Below are positions 53,728 to 62,154 of a stretch of 64,000 nt of DNA, piece by piece. The DNA comes from Holophagales bacterium. Lineage in GTDB: Bacteria > Acidobacteriota > Thermoanaerobaculia > Multivoradales > Multivoraceae. Numbering within the stretch: position 1 is the stretch's first letter; each line of letters begins with the position of its first letter. The notes beneath the pieces were generated by a model, which saw only the letters and a program-made list of their open reading frames with translations, was not told the DNA's origin and did not search any database. A program made the translations under genes and the position numbers. The DNA lies in assembly GCA_009845425.1 (NCBI GenBank), contig VXZQ01000012.1:393214-457213 (forward strand), read 5' to 3'.

Positions 53728-55497
53728 CTAGGTCGAGGGGGCGTGGGCCTCGGCGAGCAGCTCCCGGACTTCGCCGGCGGTCGAAGCGGCGACGCAACGC
53801 CGCGCGAGATCCTCCGCGTCGCCGATGTCGACAGTGCGGACGACCTCCTTGGTCAGCGGGATGTTCCGGGGGCTCATCGAGAGTTCCCGCAGGCCCAGGC
53901 CGAGAAGCAGCGGAACGCACTCGGGACTGGCGGCCATTTCACCGCAGAGCGCCACCGGCACCCGCTGTCTTCGACCCGCCTCCACCACGAGCTGGATCAT
54001 GCACAGGATGGCCGGGTGCAATGGCTGGTAAAGGTCGGTCACCTGCTCGTTCGTCCGGTCGACCGCGAGCGCGTACTGGATGAGATCGTTCGTCCCGATC
54101 GACAGGAAGTCCACCTCGGCGGCGAGCTGACGGGCGATCAGAACCGTCGCCGGTACCTCCACCATGGCGCCGATCTCGACGTCCCGTCGGTGGTCGATTC
54201 CTTCGGCCTCGAGCTCCGAGCAGACGTCCGCGCAAAAGCCGCGCAACGCCCGGATCTCCTCCACCGTCGTCACCATCGGGACCATGATGCGCAGATTGCC
54301 GAAGGCCGCCGCGCGAAACAGGGCACGCAACTGGCTGCGGAAGATGTCCGTGCGGGCAAGCGTCAGCCGGAGGCCGCGCAGGCCCAGAACCGGGTTCTCC
54401 TCCTCCTGTTCGCCACGCCCGCGGGCCGTCTTGCCTCCACCCAGGTCGAGCGTGCGGACGACGACAGGCTGAGGCGCCAGAGCTCGCAGAAGCCCCCCGA
54501 CGACGGCCAGGTAATCCTCCTCCGTGGGAAGCTCGGGACTCTTCTCGAGGTACAGGAACTCGCTCCTGTAGAGACCGACACCGGCGGCCCCGAAACGCTG
54601 GACGTCTTCGAACTCCTCGGGAAGCTCCACGTTGGCGAGCAGTTCGACTTCGACGCCGTCCCGGCTTCGGGCAGGAAGCTCTCTCGCTGCCGTCGTGAGC
54701 ACCTCCTCCTTCTGGCGGCGGCGGCGCTGAAGCGCACCGTATCGCTCGAGAGTGTCAGGCGTCGGGTGGAGGGTGAAGCGTCCTTCTTCGCCGTCGACGA
54801 TCACCGGATCGTCATCCGCAACGCGGTTCGTGACGTCCGCGATGCCGGTGACCAGGGGAACGTCCAGGGCTCGGGCGACGATCGCCGTGTGGGAGTTGGC
54901 CCCTCCAACCTCGATCGCGAAGCCCACAGCGCCGCGGCGCCCCAGGCGCAGGACCTCGTCCGGCGTGAGTTCGTGGCTGACGACGACAACATTGCGGTCG
55001 AAGTCAACTCCAACGCCCGGGGTCTGCTTCTTGCCGGCCAGGGCGCGGAGGAGGTACCGGGTGACGTCGCGAAGATCCTCGCCCCGTTCGCGCAGATGCT
55101 GGCTCTTGACCTGCGCGAACTTCTCGCCGAGGTCGTCGGCTACCGCCTGCACCGCCCACTCGGCGTTGACTCGATCTTCCCGGATCGTCCGGTCGATACG
55201 GCGCGCGAAGGAGGAGTCTCGCAGGATCACCGAATGGGCGTGGAAGATCGACGCCAGGTCGCTGCCGTACGTTTCCGCTATCCGGCTTTCCGTGGCCTCC
55301 AACTCGCCCTCGACGGTGCGCACGGCCGCGCCGAACCGCTCTACCTCCCGGTTCAGGTCGCGGTCGCGGATCGGCACCCGAAGGACCTGGACATCGTGGC
55401 CACGAAGGCACACGGCCGGACCGATCGCGACGCCCGGGGCGGCGGCCGCACCCTGGAGCGTCTCCTGGACGGTCCCGCTCCTTTCCGGCCGGTTCAC
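53728..55497 (-). CDS. ptsI: Phosphoenolpyruvate-protein phosphotransferase (PTS enzyme I)
   Basis: Takes phosphate from PEP and gives it to HPr; 589 aa from GTG 55497, which overlaps the HPr stop (GTGA). The N-terminal helical HPr-binding domain leads to the swivelling phospho-His domain 'VGGANSHTAIVARAL' (active His about 190). The PEP-binding TIM barrel follows with 'LYRSEFLYLEKSPELPTEEDY', 'FLSIGTNDLIQYALAVDR' and the catalytic Cys in 'VALCGEMAASPE'. Together with HPr and an EIIA of the mannose type, but without EIIB or EIIC, it forms the top of a phosphorelay. Confidence 0.95.
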   Translation of the reverse strand: MNRPERSGTVQETLQGAAAAPGVAIGPAVCLRGHDVQVLRVPIRDRDLNREVERFGAAVRTVEGELEATESRIAETYGSDLASIFHAHSVILRDSSFARRIDRTIREDRVNAEWAVQAVADDLGEKFAQVKSQHLRERGEDLRDVTRYLLRALAGKKQTPGVGVDFDRNVVVVSHELTPDEVLRLGRRGAVGFAIEVGGANSHTAIVARALDVPLVTGIADVTNRVADDDPVIVDGEEGRFTLHPTPDTLERYGALQRRRRQKEEVLTTAARELPARSRDGVEVELLANVELPEEFEDVQRFGAAGVGLYRSEFLYLEKSPELPTEEDYLAVVGGLLRALAPQPVVVRTLDLGGGKTARGRGEQEEENPVLGLRGLRLTLARTDIFRSQLRALFRAAAFGNLRIMVPMVTTVEEIRALRGFCADVCSELEAEGIDHRRDVEIGAMVEVPATVLIARQLAAEVDFLSIGTNDLIQYALAVDRTNEQVTDLYQPLHPAILCMIQLVVEAGRRQRVPVALCGEMAASPECVPLLLGLGLRELSMSPRNIPLTKEVVRTVDIGDAEDLARRCVAASTAGEVRELLAEAHAPST

Positions 55498-55763
55498 GCT
55501 TCTTCCCCGAAGCGGGCCTGGATCAGATCGCAAACGGCGGCCATGGCAGCCCGCTCGTCCTCCCCGCGGCAGCGGACCGTGAGCGTGGCACCGTGACCCG
55601 CACCGAGGAGGAGGACGCCAAGAATGCTCGTTGCTTCCGTCTCGCGTCCGTTGGCTCGCAACACTACGTTCGACTGGAACTGCTTCGCCGTATGCACCAG
55701 TCTTGCCGCGGCCCGCGCATGAAGACCCAGCTCGTTGACGACTTCGACTACGCGTTCTCTCAT
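55494..55763 (-). CDS. ptsH: Phosphocarrier protein HPr
   Basis: 89-aa HPr. His15 in 'NELGLHARAAARLV' is the residue phosphorylated by enzyme I. Ser46 in 'EATSILGVLLLGAG' is at the position targeted by HPr kinase in Firmicutes and many other phyla. 'QFQSNVVLRANGRE' is the usual middle strand. No hprK gene lies in this cluster or window, although it is often present in this context. The start overlaps the EIIA stop by 4 bases. Confidence 0.95.
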   Translation of the reverse strand: MRERVVEVVNELGLHARAAARLVHTAKQFQSNVVLRANGRETEATSILGVLLLGAGHGATLTVRCRGEDERAAMAAVCDLIQARFGEEA

Positions 55764-56191
55764 TCCGCCGGCCGCGCCAGGCCAGTCGCCGCCAGTTGGA
55801 TGCTCTTGCGGCCGTTGCTCCAGATCCAGTCCGCCAGGTCAGGCAGGTCCAGGTCGGGCGCGCCGCAACACAGGCTGAGCACCATCGGCAGGTTGACGCC
55901 CGTAACCACTGCCGCCCTGGTCACTCCGGCAGCACGCAGGGCGCTGTTGCAGGGAGTGTCGCCGAACATCTCGGTCAGGATCAGTACGCCGGAACCATGT
56001 TCCTGGTCGAGTTGGCGGATCCTGGTTTCGATCAGGCGGGACGCTTGCGCACGGCCGGCGCGCCAGTCGACGCAGAGCGCGTCAATCGGCGCCTTCTCGG
56101 TACTCGCATCCCGGCCGGAAATCGCTCTCGCGGATGCGAGCAACTCGCGGGCCAGATCGCCGTGCGAGACGATGAGAACCGGGACCGTCAT
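55760..56191 (-). CDS. PTS EIIA component, mannose/fructose (ManX) family
   Basis: 143-aa EIIA-Man domain. 'VPVLIVSHGDLARELL' carries the phospho-acceptor His10, and 'GVLILTEMFGDTPCNSALRA' and 'VVTGVNLPMVLSL' are the other family segments. It is a stand-alone EIIA, whereas sugar-transporting Man PTS has EIIAB, EIIC and EIID; none of those are present. In the RpoN-RapZ context such EIIA proteins are thought to be regulatory. It overlaps rapZ and ptsH by 4 bases each. Confidence 0.93.
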   Translation of the reverse strand: MTVPVLIVSHGDLARELLASARAISGRDASTEKAPIDALCVDWRAGRAQASRLIETRIRQLDQEHGSGVLILTEMFGDTPCNSALRAAGVTRAAVVTGVNLPMVLSLCCGAPDLDLPDLADWIWSNGRKSIQLAATGLARPAE

Positions 56192-57084
56192 GGCTCGGCG
56201 GGGGCGGCTGTCCGGTGACGCTCGACGTCGCGATGCAGCAGACGGATTTGCCAGGCGCCTGCCGCCAGACGATCGGCCACGGCTTCGGAGACAGCGACCG
56301 AACGGTGCCGACCACCGGTACAGCCGATCCCGACCGTCAGGTAGCTCCGCTTCTCGTCTCGAAACCTGGGAAGGAGGTAGGCGAGGAGGTCCTCGAGACG
56401 ACGAACGAGTTCGCCGAAGGCCGCGTGTCCGTGCAGGAAGCGCTGGACTTCCGCATTCGTGCCGGGCTTGTCCCGCAGTCCCGCCACGAAGTACGGATTC
56501 GGCAGGAAGCGGACGTCGAACATCAGATCGACGCCGGAAGGAACGCCGAACTTGAAGCCGAAGCTGACGATGTTGACCGTCAGTCCACCGGCGTCGCTCG
56601 AAGCGAACTCGTTGTAGATGGCGGCTCGAAGTTCGTGAATCGTCGAATCCGTCGTGTCGAGAACCCGTGAGGCCCTGCCACGCAGTTCGGCGAGTTGCCG
56701 CCGCTCCCGGCGAATGCCGTCGATGACCCGCTCGCCCGGTTCCGTCAGGGGATGACGCCGCCGGGTCTCCGAGTAGCGCCGGACGAGGACGTCGTCCGAG
56801 CTGTCGAGGAACAGCAGTACCGGTTCGACTACCGCCGGATCCGCTTCGTCCAGGAGTCTGGGCAACTCCTCGGCCAGACCGGGTGTGCGCACGTCCGTGA
56901 CCAGGACGATCGAGTCGAGCGAGGGTGCGGCGGTCGCCGGTTCCTGGACCAGGTGCCGCAGCAGGGGCAGTGGCAGGTTGTCAATGCAGTGATAGCCCAG
57001 GTCCTCAAAGCAGCGGGCCACCGTGCTCTTGCCCGAGCCGGAAAGCCCCGTGATGACGAACAGGCGAACCGGCAACTCAGACAC
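56188..57084 (-). CDS. rapZ: RNase adapter protein RapZ (nucleotide-binding)
   Basis: 298 aa from GTG 57084, overlapping ptsN by 8 bases. The N-terminal P-loop domain has Walker A 'VITGLSGSGKST' and 'FEDLGYHCIDNLPLPLL'; the C-terminal domain has 'NIVSFGFKFGVPSGVDLMFD', 'RFLPNPYF' and 'VGIGCTGGRHRSVAVSEAVA'. In E. coli RapZ senses glucosamine-6-phosphate and steers RNase E to GlmZ; outside enterobacteria its partner is mostly unknown, but it is nearly always encoded near PTS genes and rpoN, as here. Confidence 0.95.
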   Translation of the reverse strand: MSELPVRLFVITGLSGSGKSTVARCFEDLGYHCIDNLPLPLLRHLVQEPATAAPSLDSIVLVTDVRTPGLAEELPRLLDEADPAVVEPVLLFLDSSDDVLVRRYSETRRRHPLTEPGERVIDGIRRERRQLAELRGRASRVLDTTDSTIHELRAAIYNEFASSDAGGLTVNIVSFGFKFGVPSGVDLMFDVRFLPNPYFVAGLRDKPGTNAEVQRFLHGHAAFGELVRRLEDLLAYLLPRFRDEKRSYLTVGIGCTGGRHRSVAVSEAVADRLAAGAWQIRLLHRDVERHRTAAPAEP

Positions 57085-57532
57085 GCCCGTTGGCGCACAG
57101 CAGCTCGTAGATCTCCTGCGGCTTTCTCGCCTTGAGCAGGCGCTCGCGGCCACCGCGGTTCATCCACTCCGACACGGCCGCGAGCGCCTTCAGGTGCCGG
57201 CCGGCGCTCTCCTGGGGTGACAGCAGGACGAAGAAGACCCGCACCGGCCGTCCGTCCTCGGCGCCGTAGTCGACGCCCCGCCTGGAGACCGCCACCGCCA
57301 GCACGATGTCCCGCAGGCCGCGGATCCGTCCGTGCGGCACGGCCAGGCCGTCGCCGAGCGCGGTGGAACCCAGCTCTTCTCGTTCGCGCAGGGCCGACAG
57401 GACAACATCGGGATCCGCCAGTCCGAGTATGCGGCAGATGCGCTCAGTAAGGGCGCGCAGGGCGCCGTCCCGGCTCTTGGCCTCGAAGTCCGGGAAGATG
57501 AGTTGCGGCTTCGCCAGGCTTGCCAAATCCAT
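57077..57532 (-). CDS. ptsN: PTS EIIA-Ntr (PtsN-like regulatory protein)
   Basis: 151-aa fructose/mannitol-type EIIA. ATG 57532 has GGAG five bases upstream and gives the normal start. 'LGDGLAVPHGRIRGL' holds the phospho-acceptor His (about 67). 'VRVFFVLLSPQESAGRHLKA' and 'LLKARKPQEIYELL' are typical of the nitrogen-PTS branch. EIIA-Ntr regulates K+ transport, sigma factor activity and phosphate metabolism in proteobacteria. It lies 30 bases after rpoN. No PtsP-type GAF-EI is present; the standard EI downstream would be the phosphodonor. Confidence 0.94.
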   Translation of the reverse strand: MDLASLAKPQLIFPDFEAKSRDGALRALTERICRILGLADPDVVLSALREREELGSTALGDGLAVPHGRIRGLRDIVLAVAVSRRGVDYGAEDGRPVRVFFVLLSPQESAGRHLKALAAVSEWMNRGGRERLLKARKPQEIYELLCANGRV

Positions 57533-57562
57533 CGTCGCTCCGCGGTCTCCTCTCAACTCGTC

Positions 57563-59125
57563 TCAGAAGATCTGCTTGCGGTCGTTCGATGACGGAATAC
57601 CGAGTTCATCGCGGTACTTGGCGACTGTCCGCCGGGCGATGTTAATCCCCTCTCGCTGGAGCTGTCGCGTCAACGCCGAGTCGGAGAGGGGCCTGTGGCC
57701 GTCTTCGTCGCCGATCAGGTGGCGGAGCTTTCGCTTCACCGTCAAGGAGGAGATCTCCCCTCCCCGATCACAGTCGATGCCGCTGTGGAAGAAGAACTTC
57801 ATCGGGTACAGACCGCGCGGCGTGTGGATGTACTTGTTGGAAACGACGCGACTGACCGTCGACTCGTGCATTCCGATGTCGTCGGCGACATCGCGCAGGA
57901 CCATGGGCCGCAGTTCGTCGATGCCGTGATCGAAGAAACCGCGCTGCTGTCGCAGGATCGATTCCGCGACCTTGTAGATCGTTCTCTGGCGCTGGTCCAG
58001 GCTCTTCATCAGCCACATGGCGGAACGCATCTTGTCCTTCAGGAACTCGCGGGCCTCGGCCTCACCTTCTTCGCGCTGCATTCGCTGGAGCATCGTGCGG
58101 TAGGCCCGGCTGATCCGCAGCTTCGGCAGACCGTCGTCATTCAACTGGATCGCCCACTCGCCTCCCGTCTTCACGGCGACGACATCCGGCTCGACATACT
58201 CTGTGTGTTCGTGCGAGAAGAGACGGCCCGGACGGGTCTCCAGGGCCCTGATCGCCTCTACGGGAGCTTCAAGGGCCGGTAGCGGCGTGCGGAGACGCCG
58301 CGCGATCTGGCGAAACTGGCGTCGGGTCAGCAGTTGCCAGCACTCTTCGACGATGCGCCAGGCCAGGCTCCCGGATTCGTCCTGGGCCTCGAGTTGAGCC
58401 AGCAGGCACTCCTGCAGCGTGTGCCAGGCGATCCCCGGAGGATCGAAGCTCCGGACCAGGCCCAGAGCACGGTCAACGTACACGGCGGGATATCCAGGCA
58501 CCGGCACCGGTTCGAGACTGCGTTCCGCCCCTTCGTCTCCGCGCCCTGAGGTGAGGTTTCCGTTTCCCTCGTGATTGGGCGAGAACGCCTCAGCCATCTC
58601 CCGGGCAATCGCGACCTCCGCCTGGTAGCGCTCCACCTCGGCGGGTCGGGCGCCGAGGAGTTGGATTTCCTCGATCGAGGCGCGGAGGAATCCATCCGCA
58701 TCCAGGTTGCCGATCACGAGTTCCGCGATGTCCCGCAGCGGTGGCTTCGCATCGGAAAGCCGCAACTGCCAGAGCAGGTGGTCGTAGAGGTCCGGTTCCC
58801 GGCTGATGCGGTTCTCGAAGGGAACCGCCTCCCTCGCCTCGAAGGTGTTTGGCGCGGTCGACTCGGTTCCAAGGTAGTCGTTGAAGTACGCGTCGAGATC
58901 GATATCGCCCATCGACGGCTCGGCTTCCGGGCTCTCGTCTTCGGCTTCCTCGGTATCCTCCTCATCGCCGACGTCCTCGAGCACGGGGTTCTCCACCATC
59001 TCCTGGTTGAGGACGCCCTGAAGCTCCAGCCGCGTCATCTGCAACAGCTTGATCGCCTGCTGCAGCGACGGAGTCATCACCAGCCGCTGGGCCAGCTTGA
59101 GCGAGAGCCTCTGTTGGAGCACCAT
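57563..59125 (-). CDS. rpoN: RNA polymerase sigma-54 factor RpoN
   Basis: 520-aa sigma-54. Region I is present ('LSLKLAQRLVMTPSLQQAIK', rich in Gln and Leu), then an acidic region II (about 45-80). The core-binding domain follows, then region III with the HTH 'DVADDIGMHESTVSRVVSNK' and the RpoN box 'ARRTVAKYRDELGIPSS' near the C-terminus. A segment of about 30 residues around 175-205 ('NHEGNGNLTSGRGDEG') is an unusual insertion in the core-binding region. The gene leads rpoN-ptsN-rapZ-EIIA-HPr-EI and has its own sigma-54 promoter. The hpf gene often found next to rpoN is absent. Confidence 0.96.
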   Translation of the reverse strand: MVLQQRLSLKLAQRLVMTPSLQQAIKLLQMTRLELQGVLNQEMVENPVLEDVGDEEDTEEAEDESPEAEPSMGDIDLDAYFNDYLGTESTAPNTFEAREAVPFENRISREPDLYDHLLWQLRLSDAKPPLRDIAELVIGNLDADGFLRASIEEIQLLGARPAEVERYQAEVAIAREMAEAFSPNHEGNGNLTSGRGDEGAERSLEPVPVPGYPAVYVDRALGLVRSFDPPGIAWHTLQECLLAQLEAQDESGSLAWRIVEECWQLLTRRQFRQIARRLRTPLPALEAPVEAIRALETRPGRLFSHEHTEYVEPDVVAVKTGGEWAIQLNDDGLPKLRISRAYRTMLQRMQREEGEAEAREFLKDKMRSAMWLMKSLDQRQRTIYKVAESILRQQRGFFDHGIDELRPMVLRDVADDIGMHESTVSRVVSNKYIHTPRGLYPMKFFFHSGIDCDRGGEISSLTVKRKLRHLIGDEDGHRPLSDSALTRQLQREGINIARRTVAKYRDELGIPSSNDRKQIF

Positions 59126-59149
59126 GATCGCTTACCGAATGCGATGAGA

Positions 59150-59164
59150 GCAAGATCAATGCCA
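59150..59164 (-). promoter_or_regulatory. Sigma-54 (-24/-12) promoter of rpoN
   Basis: On the - strand TGGCAT-TGATC-TTGC with GG and GC separated by exactly ten bases, followed by T; this agrees with the consensus TGGCACG-N4-TTGCW at nearly every conserved position. Transcription would start about 12 bases downstream, near 59139, giving a leader of about 14 bases before the ATG at 59125. Confidence 0.72.
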
Positions 59165-59171
59165 AGTCGAC

Positions 59172-59191
59172 GGTATCACCACCGTGACACC
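59172..59191. promoter_or_regulatory. Inverted repeat upstream of the rpoN sigma-54 promoter
   Basis: GGTATCAC-CACC-GTGACACC: 8-bp arms with one mismatch, 7 bases upstream of the -24 element. It may be a regulator site, though it is closer than typical enhancer sites for sigma-54 activators, and a repressor or IHF-like role is also possible. Confidence 0.4.
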
Positions 59192-59200
59192 TGCCGACTC

Positions 59201-59944
59201 TCAGAGACTGAACTCGGCGCCCAGGTAGATCTTGCGGACCGTCTCGTCGGCCGACAGCTCCGCCGGAGTGCCGGTGCGCAGGATTCTGCCGTCGTTGATG
59301 ATGTAGGCGCGGTCAGTGATCTTGAGGGTCTCACGGACGTTGTGGTCGGTAATCAGGACCCCGATGCCCATGTCGCGAAGCTGGCGGACGATCGCCTGGA
59401 TATCGAGAACGGCGATCGGATCGATTCCGGCAAACGGCTCGTCGAGAAGAATGAAGCTGGGTCCGATCGCCAGCGCGCGGGCGATCTCCAGGCGACGTCG
59501 CTCGCCTCCCGAGAGCTGATTCCCTTTCGAGCGTCGCACCGCGACGAGATCGAAGTCGGCGATCAACTGGTTCATCCGGCGTCGCTGCTCCGCGCGGCGG
59601 AGACCCAGGGTCTCGAACACGGCGCGGAGGTTGCCTTCGACGGACAGTCGCCGAAACACGGAGGGCTCCTGCGGCAGGTAGCTGATCCCCTGCTGCGCCC
59701 GAAGGTACATGGGCAGATCGGTGATCTCGATGTCATCGAAGAACACCCGGCCCTGGTCTGGCCGGGTCAGTCCAACGACGATGTAGAACGTCGTCGTCTT
59801 GCCGGCGCCGTTTGGCCCAAGCAGCCCGACGACCTCTCCCTGGGCGACCTCGATCGACACGTCCTGGACGACGGATCGACCGCGATACACCTTCCGCACA
59901 TCCTGGGTGCGGATGCGGTGGCGGGATTCGCCCTGCTCCGTCAC
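59201..59944 (-). CDS. lptB: LPS export ABC transporter ATP-binding protein LptB
   Basis: 247-aa ATPase that drives LptFG to extract LPS from the inner membrane. Walker A is '[20 protein letters not shown]', the Q-loop region '[20 protein letters not shown]' is the LptB-specific wording, the signature is '[15 protein letters not shown]', Walker B is '[16 protein letters not shown]' and the H-loop is '[10 protein letters not shown]'. GTG 59944 overlaps the stop of the LptC-LptA fusion gene. It precedes rpoN by 75 bases, the familiar lptA-lptB-rpoN order. Confidence 0.95.
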   Translation of the reverse strand: MTEQGESRHRIRTQDVRKVYRGRSVVQDVSIEVAQGEVVGLLGPNGAGKTTTFYIVVGLTRPDQGRVFFDDIEITDLPMYLRAQQGISYLPQEPSVFRRLSVEGNLRAVFETLGLRRAEQRRRMNQLIADFDLVAVRRSKGNQLSGGERRRLEIARALAIGPSFILLDEPFAGIDPIAVLDIQAIVRQLRDMGIGVLITDHNVRETLKITDRAYIINDGRILRTGTPAELSADETVRKIYLGAEFSL

Positions 59945-62154
59945 GGGTCGCCGGCTCCGGCAGCCGCGCTACCGGACGGCCTCATCTCGTAGCGACGCTG
60001 GTCGATCCAGTAGATCAGGCTGGGTCCCCGCAACTCGTCCGTACCCTCACGGAAGACGACGCTGCCGGAGAGCCGGATCATCCGCTCGGCAAAGGCGTAG
60101 ATCGCGCGGTTCGCCTCCACGGAGCGGCCGTAACCAAGGTCGTCGAGGCGGGCGTTGCCCAGGCAGACGAGCGTCTGCGCCTGGAATCCCTCTGTTGCAG
60201 AGCCCTGTTCGCCAGGGACGGCCTCCACCGTCAACTCGTCGCACTCCAGATTCTGTTCACCCAGGACAGCCACGGCTCCTCCGCTGTAGCGCAGTTCGCC
60301 GCCGTCTTCGTCGTAGTGCATGCGAGCCGCGGCGATCGACCACCTCTCCGGCTGGCTCTCCGTACCGGTCTTCGCGGAACTCGGGGCCCCTGGCGCCGGC
60401 TGGACGTGCCAGACCGTCCGGACGTCGCCGTTCGCGATCATCCGCCGGCGGTCCTCCGTGATGCGCAACTGGGCGGCCGCGTGGAGATCCGAACCGCGCC
60501 GCACCTTCACATCGTCACGGAACCGACTCTCACCGGCTTCACAGATCACCGCCTCACCGGCCGTGATCACCGACGGGCCGGCATCGGACGCGTCTCCGCC
60601 GAACGGTAGAGCGACGCCGCGGTCCTCATCGTTGCCGCGGAGCGTCAGGCGCACCGCTCCACTCGCCTCGGAACAGCCCTTCGCCTGGTCGTAAAGCACC
60701 CTGGAACCCTCGAGTTCTCCCTGAGAGTGAACCAGCCTTGCGGGCTGGCCGCGGAAGTCGACGCGTTGCGTCGAGGGATCGATGGCCGCCTCGTCGGCGC
60801 TCGCAGTCACCGGCGCCTCGCTGCGATCGGTCAGTTCGACGTTGCCCCCAAGCGTCAGTTCGATCAGGACGCCGTCGGCGTCGAAGCGGCCCCCGGCCAC
60901 GACGCTCGAGGCTTCTCGCAGCGGCCGTTGCCTGTCGGGCACGAGTTCGTGAAGCTCGACCCTGCCGCGCGACGAGAACTCGGAAAGCACGCCTCCCATG
61001 AAGTTGAACTCGAGGAGCCTCGCCCGGATGCGGCGCTGTGATCCGTCTCCGTAGTCAATGCGCAGCACGGCGGGTCCACCCCAACTCGGACCGCTCAGAT
61101 CGACCCGGCTGGGAGACTGGGCGGCGTCGAACTGGACATCCAGGGCATCACCGCGCAGGACGAAGACCGACTCCGCGGCTGGACTGGCGGACCCTTCCGC
61201 CCCCGGTTCCGTCGTTCCGAGGGGAGCCTCCAACTCGATCTCGCCTCGCGCCTCGAGTCCTGAGAGGCCACCGGTCTCCCCCTCGTGCAAGGTCAACGCG
61301 CGAGCGACCAGCGTGAAGCTGTCGAGCCACATCTCGGCCCCGCCGAGAGCCCGTACGATCCCTGCACCCCACCGGTACTCCAGGGTCTCGGCCGCCAGGA
61401 CCGATTGGGACGGACCGGCCTCCACGCCGCTGTCGGTCTCGTCCGCGCCGACCAGACGAACGCCGCCGCCCATACGGGCAATCTCCTCGCGGAAGTCCAT
61501 CCGCAGGTCGTCGCCCTGAACGGTGACGCCCTCGAAACTGAAACGGCTGTCGTCCGCCGCAGTCAGGACCATTCCGCCTTCCGCCAGTTCCATCCAATCG
61601 GTTTCGACACCCAGGCCGTTGGTCCCCTCGAGAGAAACCGAACCCTGAAGGTGGGTCGCGCTCGTCTCTTCGTTGTAGGTCGCACTGTCCGCCCGCAGGG
61701 AGTAGTGGTCGCCGCCTTGTGGGTAGTCCACCTCGACCTGGCTGAGGCTCACGTTGCCCTGATCATCCGAACTGGTCTGAGCGCCGCGGATGCGGAACAC
61801 CTCGGTTCCCTCGCGCTCGAGCGTCGACTCGAATTCTTCCGCGCTGAGCTGGGCGGTCTCGACGATCGCTTCCGGTTCTTCAACGGCGTCGACAGACTCC
61901 TCAGCGACAGGCGCCGGATCGGCTGCGAGGCGTTCCTCCCGTCCCTGCAGGAACATGGCGGTGAGGCCGGCGACGCCGGAGACCAGAACCAGCAGCAGGA
62001 CGGCCCTCAGCAGGCGGTTGCGCAGCTGCCGGCGTCTGGCGAAGTTCGGCGCGCGTCGCCGCTCAGGTCCGTAGACGGAGCCGGGCCCCTCCGCCGGGGA
62101 AGTCGCCTCTGAGGATGCCGGCTCCTGCGGGTCGTGAGGGGCGTCCGGCGTCAT
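59941..62154 (-). CDS. Fused LptC-LptA (OstA-like) periplasmic LPS transport protein
   Basis: 737-aa single-pass protein. Residues about 45-70 form the membrane anchor ('[20 protein letters not shown]'). An LptC-like strand region follows ('[20 protein letters not shown]'). Several OstA/LptA-type beta-jellyroll repeats come next, for example '[20 protein letters not shown]', '[14 protein letters not shown]' and '[20 protein letters not shown]'. LptC and LptA are each about 180-190 aa, so this chain has room for both plus additional jellyroll segments and could span much of the periplasmic bridge by itself. It sits immediately before lptB. Individual repeat borders are hard to fix by eye. Confidence 0.82.
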   Translation of the reverse strand: MTPDAPHDPQEPASSEATSPAEGPGSVYGPERRRAPNFARRRQLRNRLLRAVLLLVLVSGVAGLTAMFLQGREERLAADPAPVAEESVDAVEEPEAIVETAQLSAEEFESTLEREGTEVFRIRGAQTSSDDQGNVSLSQVEVDYPQGGDHYSLRADSATYNEETSATHLQGSVSLEGTNGLGVETDWMELAEGGMVLTAADDSRFSFEGVTVQGDDLRMDFREEIARMGGGVRLVGADETDSGVEAGPSQSVLAAETLEYRWGAGIVRALGGAEMWLDSFTLVARALTLHEGETGGLSGLEARGEIELEAPLGTTEPGAEGSASPAAESVFVLRGDALDVQFDAAQSPSRVDLSGPSWGGPAVLRIDYGDGSQRRIRARLLEFNFMGGVLSEFSSRGRVELHELVPDRQRPLREASSVVAGGRFDADGVLIELTLGGNVELTDRSEAPVTASADEAAIDPSTQRVDFRGQPARLVHSQGELEGSRVLYDQAKGCSEASGAVRLTLRGNDEDRGVALPFGGDASDAGPSVITAGEAVICEAGESRFRDDVKVRRGSDLHAAAQLRITEDRRRMIANGDVRTVWHVQPAPGAPSSAKTGTESQPERWSIAAARMHYDEDGGELRYSGGAVAVLGEQNLECDELTVEAVPGEQGSATEGFQAQTLVCLGNARLDDLGYGRSVEANRAIYAFAERMIRLSGSVVFREGTDELRGPSLIYWIDQRRYEMRPSGSAAAGAGDP

